Part shown: positions 1 through 5,745 of the stretch, piece after piece
How positions within the stretch are numbered: the first letter of the stretch is position 1
How the letters are laid out: every line of letters begins with the position of its first letter
Source of the DNA: Candidatus Aerophobota bacterium
GTDB lineage: Bacteria; Aerophobota; Aerophobia; Aerophobales; AE-B3A
NCBI GenBank assembly: GCA_030602105.1
Contig: JAUWAK010000045.1
Span: 1 to 8,452, forward strand
Length of the DNA stretch: 8,452 nucleotides
Reading direction: 5' to 3'
Program-made: the position numbers and the translations under genes
Notes under the pieces: generated by a model
What the model saw: the letters and a program-made list of their open reading frames with translations, nothing else
Database searches by the model: none
What the model was told of the DNA's origin: nothing

Positions 1-231
1 CTGAAAGAGATTGTTTCCCCCTGGAAGCTGGAGTGGGGACCTCCTATAAAGGCTACAGTTGAGGAGGCGTCTTGCGACGGCTGTGGGGACTGCGTAGAAA
101 GCTGTTTCTATGGAGCCATCAGCTTGCCGGAGGGCGTAGCCAGCGTTGATTCCGACAAATGCGACGGCTGTGGATTGTGTGTGTGGGTGTGTCCATCCAA
201 GGCTGTAGCCATGGAAAGACAAAGGGTTTGA
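1..231 (+). CDS. C-terminal part of a protein with two [4Fe-4S] ferredoxin motifs (5' end outside window)
   Basis: Frame 1 is open from the window edge to TGA at 229-231, giving 76 residues of an incomplete protein. Two cluster motifs are visible: CDGCGDCVESC (window residues 25-35) and CDGCGLCVWVCP (54-65), each C-x2-C-x2-C-x3-C. This is the classic bacterial 2x[4Fe-4S] fold, which moves low-potential electrons in the cytoplasm. The first motif has Phe instead of the usual Pro after its last Cys. About 24 residues precede the first motif, including a WKLEWGPPIKATV stretch, so this could be the ferredoxin tail of a larger oxidoreductase (for example a dihydropyrimidine-dehydrogenase-like or flavin enzyme) or most of a short ferredoxin. 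The protein ends 12 residues after the second motif, as ferredoxin domains often do. The ferredoxin call is firm; the identity of the whole protein is not determinable here. Confidence 0.85.
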   Translation: MKEIVSPWKLEWGPPIKATVEEASCDGCGDCVESCFYGAISLPEGVASVDSDKCDGCGLCVWVCPSKAVAMERQRV

Positions 232-275
232 AGCGAGTTCTTATGGACCAGAGGAAAAGTAGCCTCGGAGACGTG

Positions 276-290
276 CCTGATACCATCAGG
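276..290. promoter_or_regulatory. Perfect inverted repeat, possible operator or small hairpin
   Basis: CCTGAT-ACC-ATCAGG is a perfect 6-bp dyad with a 3-bp centre, lying in the gap about 145 bp upstream of the best promoter candidate. It has no T-run after it, so it is not an intrinsic terminator. It could be a binding site for a dimeric regulator of the transport operon or a chance hairpin. No regulator gene is in the window to pair it with. Confidence 0.3.
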
Positions 291-434
291 AAAGTATTCA
301 TCTGCGAGAGAGAAGGATCTTTGTTCTTTCCAATTTCGAGGCACATTTTTCCGAAGTGACATTCGGGACATGCTTGCCGTCGAAGACGGGAAGAGGGTTC
401 CTGTGGAGCAAGGGAAAGTTGTGCCTCGGTATTC

Positions 435-463
435 TTGACAGAATGGTTTTCGCGCTATATTCT
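435..463 (+). promoter_or_regulatory. Candidate sigma70-type promoter for the transport operon
   Basis: A consensus -35 box TTGACA (435-440) is followed after 17 bp by TATTCT (458-463), a 4/6 match to TATAAT. An overlapping alternative, TATATT at 456-461, matches 5/6 but with a 15-bp spacer. Transcription would start near 470, giving a leader of about 125 nt before the binding-protein ATG. The position directly upstream of a 5-gene transport cluster supports it. It is a motif prediction only. Confidence 0.5.
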
Positions 464-584
464 GGTATACAGTCTTCCAAATATACCCAAAAAACATGTG
501 TTGACGGCGGGGAAATCAAAGCAAAGGAGGTGAGGAGCGAGCCAAAAACACAACGAACTGGGTAAGATTGATCAAGTTGACAAA

Positions 585-590
585 AGGAGG
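585..590 (+). promoter_or_regulatory. Ribosome binding site of the solute-binding protein gene
   Basis: AGGAGG lies 5 nt before the ATG at 596 and sits inside the longer purine run AAAAGGAGGGAAAG. It fixes the start of the binding protein and indicates strong translation. Confidence 0.8.
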
Positions 591-595
591 GAAAG

Positions 596-1834
596 ATGTT
601 TAGAAGAACCAGAATCGTGAGGAGAGTGCTTGTCGTAGGCCTAAGCCTGGCTCTCTTGGCAGGTCTGAGTGTGGGGGTAGCCCGAGCGGAGGAAGTTCGA
701 TTTGGTGTTCTTACCTCTCTGAGCGGACCTCTTGGCACCGAAGGAAAACCCTGCTTCGAGACCATCCAGTGGACGGTTGAGGAGATAAATAAGTTTGGTG
801 GGCCTTTGGGCATGCCCATAAAGCTTTTTGTAGCGGACACTGCTACTGATGTAGAGAGGGGAATCACCGGAGCGAGAAAACTTATCACCATGGACCGGGT
901 CATAAACATTATCGGACCTTCTTCCAGCATCGTGGTAGCGATCATGAAGTTCTGTGCGGACAATGAAGTTCCCATAATTTCTCACTGGTCTGGCAGCACC
1001 AGGCTCACCACCTCAGGTGGAGAATATCAGTTCCGTACGTGCCCGGATGACTATTTCGAAGGGGAAGTGGCTGCGCGATTCATGTGGGATGAAGGTTTCA
1101 GGAAGGCAGCTGTTATTACTCTTGACACCGAAGATACCATTAGCATCTCTGATGCCCTCAAAAAGCGATTTGCGGCAATGGGAGGTGAAGTAGTGGTGGA
1201 CGAGATGGTTGTTGGAGGGCAGACTACTTACCGCACGGCTGCGAGAAAGGTACTGGCCAAGAGACCGGATGTGCTCTTTCCCGCTATAGACCTGGATACC
1301 CTCAAGATCGTCTACCGGGAACTCTACGAAATGGGGATTACCTTCACCGTGGTTCTAGCCTCTAACGCTGTCCAGCAAGCTACCATGGACATCGTCGGCG
1401 CTGACATCCTGGAGGGAGTCTACGGAGAAAAGCCAGCTAATGCGCTGGGATCGCCAGGTTATGCGATTTTCGAGCAGAAGTACCGCGAGCACATGGAGGA
1501 TGGGATGGTTGGCTGGTTCACCCCGAACATGTACGATGCGGTGAATCTGATGGCTCTGGCTGTGGAAGTTGCTGGGGAGGCCACGGGAAAAGGCATCTCA
1601 GAGAACATCCGAAAGGTAGCCAATTCTCCGGGAATTAAGGTCTATAGTTACGCTGAGGGCCTGGCTCATTTGCTCAGAGGACACGAGATCAACTACGAGG
1701 GAGCCTCCGGATCCTGCGACTTCGATGAATTTGGTAACGTTTTAGGCTATGCTAGAATACAGCAGGCAAAGGGCGGACAGTGGGTTGACATCAAGTTCTA
1801 TTCCAGTGAGGATTTAGCTGAAGCTATAAGGTAA
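596..1834 (+). CDS. HAAT-family ABC transporter periplasmic solute-binding protein (LivJ/LivK-like)
   Basis: This is the ligand-capturing component of a branched-chain-amino-acid-type (Liv) uptake system, working in the periplasm and delivering solute to LivHM. The 412-residue product has a basic N-region (MFRRTRIVRR), a hydrophobic core and an ARA signal-peptidase I site after residue 31 (mature protein begins EEVRFGVLTSLSG). There is no lipobox Cys, which suggests a Gram-negative host. Peripla_BP_6 features follow: the N-terminal strand with SLSGPLG (41-47), IIGPSSS (105-111), the ligand-pocket region WSGSTRLTT (131-139), and the late NYEGASGSCDFDEFGNV (366-382). The mature protein has four cysteines (53, 120, 149, 374). 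The ATG is supported by AGGAGG at 585-590 with a 5-nt gap. The gene stands first in the cluster and is closed by a strong terminator, as fits a binding protein needed in excess. The family is certain. The ligand is unknown: the same fold binds amino acids, aromatic acids, amides and urea. Confidence 0.93.
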   Translation: MFRRTRIVRRVLVVGLSLALLAGLSVGVARAEEVRFGVLTSLSGPLGTEGKPCFETIQWTVEEINKFGGPLGMPIKLFVADTATDVERGITGARKLITMDRVINIIGPSSSIVVAIMKFCADNEVPIISHWSGSTRLTTSGGEYQFRTCPDDYFEGEVAARFMWDEGFRKAAVITLDTEDTISISDALKKRFAAMGGEVVVDEMVVGGQTTYRTAARKVLAKRPDVLFPAIDLDTLKIVYRELYEMGITFTVVLASNAVQQATMDIVGADILEGVYGEKPANALGSPGYAIFEQKYREHMEDGMVGWFTPNMYDAVNLMALAVEVAGEATGKGISENIRKVANSPGIKVYSYAEGLAHLLRGHEINYEGASGSCDFDEFGNVLGYARIQQAKGGQWVDIKFYSSEDLAEAIR

Positions 1835-1850
1835 GGGATTGCATAGCTTT

Positions 1851-1893
1851 GGTTCGGCCAGGGCCATTTGGAGTCCTGGCCGAACCTTTTTTT
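1851..1893 (+). terminator. Strong intrinsic terminator between the binding-protein gene and livH
   Basis: A perfect 12-bp stem, GGTTCGGCCAGG (1851-1862) pairing with CCTGGCCGAACC (1875-1886), encloses a 12-nt loop and is followed at once by seven T residues (1887-1893). It begins 16 bp after the binding-protein stop codon. The left flank is not A-rich, so it acts in the + direction only. No clear new promoter is seen between it and livH, so the downstream genes probably depend on partial read-through. This would make the binding protein far more abundant than the membrane components. Confidence 0.92.
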
Positions 1894-1969
1894 CTCTTAA
1901 GTGAGGAGTCCGGACAGCCGAGTATCGGAAGGAACAGAGGGAATGTGAGGGAGGGGTAAGGAGACAAGG

Positions 1970-2833
1970 ATGCTTACCATCTTGCTCCAGCACACGGTTT
2001 TTGGGATAGTAACCGGCAGCATACTGCTTCTAGCAACCATCGGTTTCTCCATGATTTATACCACCAAGAGGTTTTTGTGTATATCTCATGGTGAACTCCT
2101 CACCATAGGAGCTTATACAACCTATATTTTCCATGTCTTCTTGGGCTGGAATCTTCTCTATTCAGGTGTCATAGGTGTAGTTATCACCTCGTTAGTGGGT
2201 CTGGCCATTGCCAGGGGGCTATATGAACCTATGGAGCGGCATGGCCCACTTGTTCTTCTTTTCACCTCCGTGGGGGTCACTTTTTGTCTTCATGGCATAT
2301 TGGAATTCATTGCTGGCCCCAGCATAAGATCTTTCCGTACTCCTATTCTTCCGTCTATAAGGGTGGGAGGCATTCCCCTGATTACTATGAATGAGATTGT
2401 TATTATTTCCATCGCCATGGGTAGTATTGTCTTCCTCCATGTTGTACTAACTCGAACCAGGATTGGTAAAGCTTTCCGGGCTATGGCTAGCAATGTGGAT
2501 CTGGCGATGGCGAGGGGGATTGATACTGCTCGAATTTCCATGTTTGTCTGGATCTATGCTTCGGCCATGGCGGCAGTGGCCGGAATTCTACTTGCCTTGG
2601 TAACGTCGGTGAATCCTGATCTGGGATGGACTCAGATTCTGATCATTCTGGCTGCGGCTATCCTGGGTGGACTGGGAAGCATCTACGGAGTTATGATTGG
2701 AGCTATCCTCCTGGGAGTAGTTATGGATGTGGGCGTAATATTCTTTCCTTCGGGCTACCGGGCGGCTATTGCCTTTGCACTTATGATTATCGTGCTGCTG
2801 GTGAAACCTAAAGGTATTTTTGGGGGTGAATAA
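1970..2833 (+). CDS. livH: HAAT ABC transporter inner-membrane permease LivH
   Basis: This is one of the two permease subunits forming the transmembrane channel of the Liv-type importer. The 287-residue protein is strongly hydrophobic, with about eight membrane segments. It shows the LivH order: a first segment with GSILLLATIGFSMIY (16-30), HGELLTIGAY (40-49), and the cytoplasmic coupling loop GKAFRAMASN (167-176), which is followed by ARGIDTARI. Next comes the conserved GGLGSIYGVMIGAILLG stretch (233-249), and the C-terminal KPKGIFG (279-285) typical of the family. The start is set by AAGGAG at 1958-1963, 6 nt before the ATG. The length is close to the usual 290-310. It follows a 135-bp gap that carries the terminator, and its stop codon lies 2 bp before livM. 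Confidence 0.93.
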   Translation: MLTILLQHTVFGIVTGSILLLATIGFSMIYTTKRFLCISHGELLTIGAYTTYIFHVFLGWNLLYSGVIGVVITSLVGLAIARGLYEPMERHGPLVLLFTSVGVTFCLHGILEFIAGPSIRSFRTPILPSIRVGGIPLITMNEIVIISIAMGSIVFLHVVLTRTRIGKAFRAMASNVDLAMARGIDTARISMFVWIYASAMAAVAGILLALVTSVNPDLGWTQILIILAAAILGGLGSIYGVMIGAILLGVVMDVGVIFFPSGYRAAIAFALMIIVLLVKPKGIFGGE

Positions 2834-2835
2834 GA

Positions 2836-3771
2836 ATGGGTGGAGACTGGGCACTTTTTCTGGCAGGAGCAGTATCGTTAGCAGGGATATATGTTATCTA
2901 TACCCTAGGATTGAATATTCAGTTCGGCTTCACCGGACTGGCTAATCTAGGCTATGTGGCCTTTTTTGCTATTGGAGCCTATGCTTCGGTTATCCTGAGC
3001 ATGCCTCGTCCTGGGCCTGATGTAGCTTACATTGTAGGTTATGGTCTGCCCATGTGGGCAGGAATGATCGGTGGGAGTCTGGCAGCAGGTTTTTTTGCCC
3101 TTCTCATAGGAATACCTACCCTGAAGATAGGGGAAGACTATTTCGTGGTGGTGACCTTCGCCTTCTCGGAAGTCTTAAGGTATGTCCTCATCAATGAGAA
3201 GTGGCTCACCAATGGTACTACGGGCTTCTACGGCTTGGAAAGGCCTTTTGGCAAATTCTTTAGTGGTCGTAATTATGAGTTTTTCTTCTTGTTTCTTATT
3301 GTGGTGGCTGTGATCATAGCGTACCTGGTAATGCGAAAGATCTGTAATTCACCCTTTGGTAGGCTGATGAAAGGGGTGCGGGAGAACGAGCCGGTCTGTC
3401 TTGCATTGGGAAAGAATATCTACCGGGTGAAAATGAAAGCTTTTATAGTAGGGGCTATGTTTGCCGGATTTGCCGGGAGCCTGTACGCGCGGTATACCAC
3501 CCTGGTCGTTCCGGAGATGTTTATTCCCTATTTTACGTTTGTGGCTTGGCTTTCCCTCATGATCGGAGGCAGGGGTAACAACAAAGGAGCCATCCTGGGG
3601 TGTTTCATATTTGTACTGGCCGATCAATTCACCTTATTTGTCCAGGCCTCGGCAGCCTACGCTGTTAGATTGGCCTCACTGAGGGCATTCATCATGGGGG
3701 CTTTGTTGATTATAGTTCTCAGATGGTTGCCAGCGGGGATACTCAAAGAAAAGAAAGTCACCTACAGATAG
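2836..3771 (+). CDS. livM: HAAT ABC transporter inner-membrane permease LivM
   Basis: This is the second permease subunit of the Liv-type importer, pairing with LivH in the membrane. The 311-residue product has family signatures in order: YTLGLNIQFGFTGLANLGYVAFFAIGAYA (split across 22-50), GIPTLKIGEDYFVVVTFAFSE (near 92-112), and NGTTGFYGL (126-134), equivalent to the usual TGGPNG region. These are followed by the coupling loop FGRLMKGVRENEP (174-186) and IGGRGNNKGAILG (243-255). It lacks the long N-terminal extension of the E. coli protein, as many homologues do. The start lies 2 bp after the livH stop with GGGGGTGA just upstream, implying translational coupling. The C-terminus ends in a short basic tail (KEKKVTYR). 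Confidence 0.92.
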   Translation: MGGDWALFLAGAVSLAGIYVIYTLGLNIQFGFTGLANLGYVAFFAIGAYASVILSMPRPGPDVAYIVGYGLPMWAGMIGGSLAAGFFALLIGIPTLKIGEDYFVVVTFAFSEVLRYVLINEKWLTNGTTGFYGLERPFGKFFSGRNYEFFFLFLIVVAVIIAYLVMRKICNSPFGRLMKGVRENEPVCLALGKNIYRVKMKAFIVGAMFAGFAGSLYARYTTLVVPEMFIPYFTFVAWLSLMIGGRGNNKGAILGCFIFVLADQFTLFVQASAAYAVRLASLRAFIMGALLIIVLRWLPAGILKEKKVTYR

Positions 3772-3781
3772 AGGGAAAAAG

Positions 3782-4564
3782 ATGCTGGTAGTTAAGGAGA
3801 TACACAAGAGCTTCGGCGGAGTCAAAGCTTTGAGGGGAGCGTCGTTGAAAGTGGAGAGAGGCTCTATTGTTGGATTGATAGGCCCCAATGGCTCAGGAAA
3901 GACAACTCTATTTAATGTAATCTCGGGATTCTGCCCTAAGGATTCAGGGCAGGTGCATTTCAAGGGAGAAAGAATAGATCATCTTCCTTCGTATGAGATT
4001 GCTATGAGGGGACTCTCCAGGACTTTTCAAACTAGCCGAGTCCCCAGAGGAATGACAGTCCTTGAAAATATGTTGCTTGCTTACAAAGGACAAATTGGTG
4101 AGGGGGTTTTTGGTGCTCTATTTAGAGGGGGTCGGACTTCAAAGCAGGAAAAAGTCAACCTCAAGAAAGCCCTCAGTATTTTGGAGCTGCTCGGACTTAG
4201 AAACTCACGCGACGAATATGCAGGTGATCTTTCAGGAGGGCAGCAGAGGCTCCTTTCTCTTAGCAGAATACTGGCATCCAGTCCGGAGCTCATTCTTCTG
4301 GATGAACCGACTGCCGGGATTAATCTTACCCTTGTCACTGAGCTATTGAAGCTCATCAAACACTTTCAGGTTGAAGAAAGTAAGACCTTTTTGATTGTGG
4401 AGCACAACATGAGGGTCATTAGTGAGATATGCGATATGGTATGCGTGCTTGTGTCAGGAAAAGATATAGCTTGTGGGGAGCCGGAAAAAATTCAAAAAGA
4501 TGAAAGAGTGCTAAAAGCATACCTGGGTGCTGTCCAGAGAGATTCAAAAGAGGATCTTGAATGA
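3782..4564 (+). CDS. livG: HAAT ABC transporter ATP-binding protein LivG
   Basis: This is a cytoplasmic ATPase that drives the Liv-type importer together with LivF. The 260 residues contain a complete nucleotide-binding domain: Walker A GPNGSGKT (34-41), Q-loop in RTFQ (80-83), signature LSGGQ (150-154), Walker B ILLDEP (171-176) with catalytic Glu175, and switch His208 in VEHNM. The helical insert between the Q-loop and signature, and the C-terminal AYLGA element (246-250) of the BCA_ABC_TP_C type, mark it as LivG rather than another ABC ATPase. The ATG has GAGGGA (3771-3776) 5 nt upstream, spanning the livM stop. Its stop overlaps the livF start by 4 bp (ATGA), so the two ATPases are probably translated in equal amounts. 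Confidence 0.95.
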   Translation: MLVVKEIHKSFGGVKALRGASLKVERGSIVGLIGPNGSGKTTLFNVISGFCPKDSGQVHFKGERIDHLPSYEIAMRGLSRTFQTSRVPRGMTVLENMLLAYKGQIGEGVFGALFRGGRTSKQEKVNLKKALSILELLGLRNSRDEYAGDLSGGQQRLLSLSRILASSPELILLDEPTAGINLTLVTELLKLIKHFQVEESKTFLIVEHNMRVISEICDMVCVLVSGKDIACGEPEKIQKDERVLKAYLGAVQRDSKEDLE

Positions 4565-5268
4565 GACTGATGGAAGTTAGCAATGTATTTTCAGGCTACG
4601 GAACTACAGAGATTTTGCATAATGTCTCTATTCATGTCGATGAGAGTGAAGTAGTGACTATTATTGGACCGAATGGAGCGGGAAAGTCCACTCTACTCAA
4701 AACAATTATGGGCTATTTGACGCCTTTTGATGGGAAGATTTTGTTTCAGGAAAAAGAGGTAACCAGATTGAGGGTGGATGAGAAGGTAAAGAAGGGAATA
4801 AACTATGTCCCCCAGCTGGATAATGTCTTTCCTCCGCTTACCGTGCAGGAAAATCTAGAGATGGGTGGCTATCTTCAGACTAAGGAAGAGATGAGAACAA
4901 GAACCGGAGTGATGTACGGACTTTTTCCTGTGCTGCAAAAAGCGAAGAATCAGAAGGCGGGCACCCTGAGCGGGGGGGAAAGAAAAATGCTGGCTATAGC
5001 AAGCGCTCTCATGCTAAAACCAAAGCTTCTTCTTCTCGATGAACCGTCAGCGGGACTCTCCCCGGCAGCAAGTTCTTGGATATTCGACGAGATTAAGGAA
5101 ATTCATGCGGCTGGCACTGCCATAATCATAGTAGAGCAGGATGCCTACCAATCCTTAGCTATCTCAAATAGGGGTTATGTGCTAGCCATGGGGCAAAATG
5201 AATTCGAAGGCAGTGCTGACAAAATTCTAGGTGATGAGAGAATACTCAAAACCTACCTGGGTGGCTAA
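4561..5268 (+). CDS. livF: HAAT ABC transporter ATP-binding protein LivF
   Basis: This is the second ATPase subunit of the Liv-type importer, a partner of LivG. It is 235 residues long, the usual LivF length. Motifs: Walker A GPNGAGKS (36-43), Q-loop YVPQ (82-85), signature LSGGE (136-140), Walker B LLLLDEP (156-162). The switch histidine position is Gln (VEQ, Q193), which is normal for LivF and is not a defect. The C-terminal ILKTYLGG (228-235) is also typical. The start ATG overlaps the livG stop (ATGA), and no separate ribosome binding site is needed. The gene ends the transport cluster. No terminator is visible in the next 131 bp, so transcription may continue into the AOR module. Confidence 0.95.
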   Translation: MRLMEVSNVFSGYGTTEILHNVSIHVDESEVVTIIGPNGAGKSTLLKTIMGYLTPFDGKILFQEKEVTRLRVDEKVKKGINYVPQLDNVFPPLTVQENLEMGGYLQTKEEMRTRTGVMYGLFPVLQKAKNQKAGTLSGGERKMLAIASALMLKPKLLLLDEPSAGLSPAASSWIFDEIKEIHAAGTAIIIVEQDAYQSLAISNRGYVLAMGQNEFEGSADKILGDERILKTYLGG

Positions 5269-5399
5269 TTCCTTCTCCGGACAATCAAACGTGATCCGAG
5301 TTCTCTGTGGAGTCCTCGGGGAAATCCTCCCGGTTGATTCAGTCGGCCGAGCGAGACAAAGGACAAAAACAGGAGCCGAAATTCCTGAGGGATGCAGAC
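5269..5399 (+). other. Gap between livF and the ferredoxin gene, no terminator seen
   Basis: The 131-bp spacer contains no hairpin with a T-run and no convincing -35/-10 pair. AATCAA (5283-5288) and TTGATT (5334-5339) are complementary but widely spaced. The simplest reading is read-through from the transport genes into the AOR module, though a non-sigma70 promoter cannot be excluded. Confidence 0.45.
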
Positions 5400-5741
5400 A
5401 TGAAAAGAATTTATGTGGAAGAGAGTCTTTGCAACGGATGCAGGAGATGTGAGCTGATCTGCTCTTTCCTTCAGACCGGTGACGAGTATAACCCCAGACA
5501 TTCGAGGATCAAGATACTCAAAGTCGAAGAGGAGGGATTAGATATCCCCATAGTTGACTGCGACGGAGGAAGATGCAGGGAGGAATCCGGGGGTGGAGAA
5601 CCTGCCTGTGTTAAGCATTGCCTGCCAGGAGCTCTCATCTTTGCGGAAAGAGACCAGGTTCTAACTATGCGAAGGAGACAGTTAGCTGAAAAGGCCAAGA
5701 ACCCCGAGTTTAAGGTTAGAGGATACTGGGTAGGGAGGTAG
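5400..5741 (+). CDS. Small two-cluster ferredoxin, electron partner of the adjacent AOR
   Basis: This is a predicted cytoplasmic iron-sulfur protein of 113 residues that would carry electrons for the downstream AOR. It has eight cysteines: a standard motif CNGCRRCELIC (C11, C14, C17, C21) and an expanded second motif C54-x4-C59-x10-C70-x3-C74. The early part (MKRIYVEESLCNGC, then NPRHSRIKIL and EEEGLDIPIV) resembles the small Fe-S subunits found beside AORs. These are usually longer and carry further cluster motifs, and this one stops after the second. The ATG at 5400 is chosen because GAGGG (5387-5391) lies 8 nt upstream and the protein then starts like its relatives. An in-frame GTG at 5307 would add 31 unconserved-looking residues. 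The stop lies 4 bp before the AOR start. The partner role is inferred from position and family. Confidence 0.85.
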   Translation: MKRIYVEESLCNGCRRCELICSFLQTGDEYNPRHSRIKILKVEEEGLDIPIVDCDGGRCREESGGGEPACVKHCLPGALIFAERDQVLTMRRRQLAEKAKNPEFKVRGYWVGR

Positions 5742-5745
5742 CCAA

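Larger units (their letters stand above)
232..595 (+). other. Non-coding region upstream of the binding-protein gene
   Basis: This 364-bp gap separates the partial ferredoxin from the solute-binding protein gene. It holds a perfect dyad (276-290), a sigma70-like promoter (435-463), an extended Shine-Dalgarno sequence with no start codon behind it (523-532) and the real ribosome binding site of the next gene (585-590). No T-run terminator follows the ferredoxin stop codon, so some read-through from upstream is possible. Short open frames cross the region: frame 1 stays open from 232 to TGA 436-438, and frame 3 is open to 359. None has a good ribosome binding site or a recognisable product, so none is called as a gene. 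Confidence 0.6.

Noticed and set aside
229..270. TGA at 229 as a selenocysteine codon, with a nearby weak hairpin (CCAGAGG with CCTCGG, 247-267)
   Set aside because: The hairpin is weak with an 8-nt loop and a bulge, the ferredoxin ends naturally at this point, and the downstream residues resemble no known selenoprotein.
337..428. Widely spaced inverted repeat CGAGGCAC (337-344) and GTGCCTCG (421-428)
   Set aside because: An 8-9 bp match over a region of this size is expected by chance at an appreciable rate, and the 76-bp spacing does not suggest a functional hairpin.
298..975. 225-codon open frame on the minus strand
   Set aside because: It is mostly antisense to the well-supported binding-protein gene and to non-coding sequence. 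The product has no recognisable domain and low-complexity Ser/Thr/Pro-rich composition.
1908..1928. Small palindromes GTCCGGAC (1908-1915) and CCGA-GTA-TCGG (1918-1928) upstream of livH
   Set aside because: They are too short to support an operator or riboswitch call, and no larger conserved structure is visible around them.
5307..5399. N-terminal extension of the small ferredoxin from GTG at 5307
   Set aside because: The added residues are charged and unlike the family, no ribosome binding site precedes the GTG, and the ATG at 5400 has a good site and a typical N-terminus.
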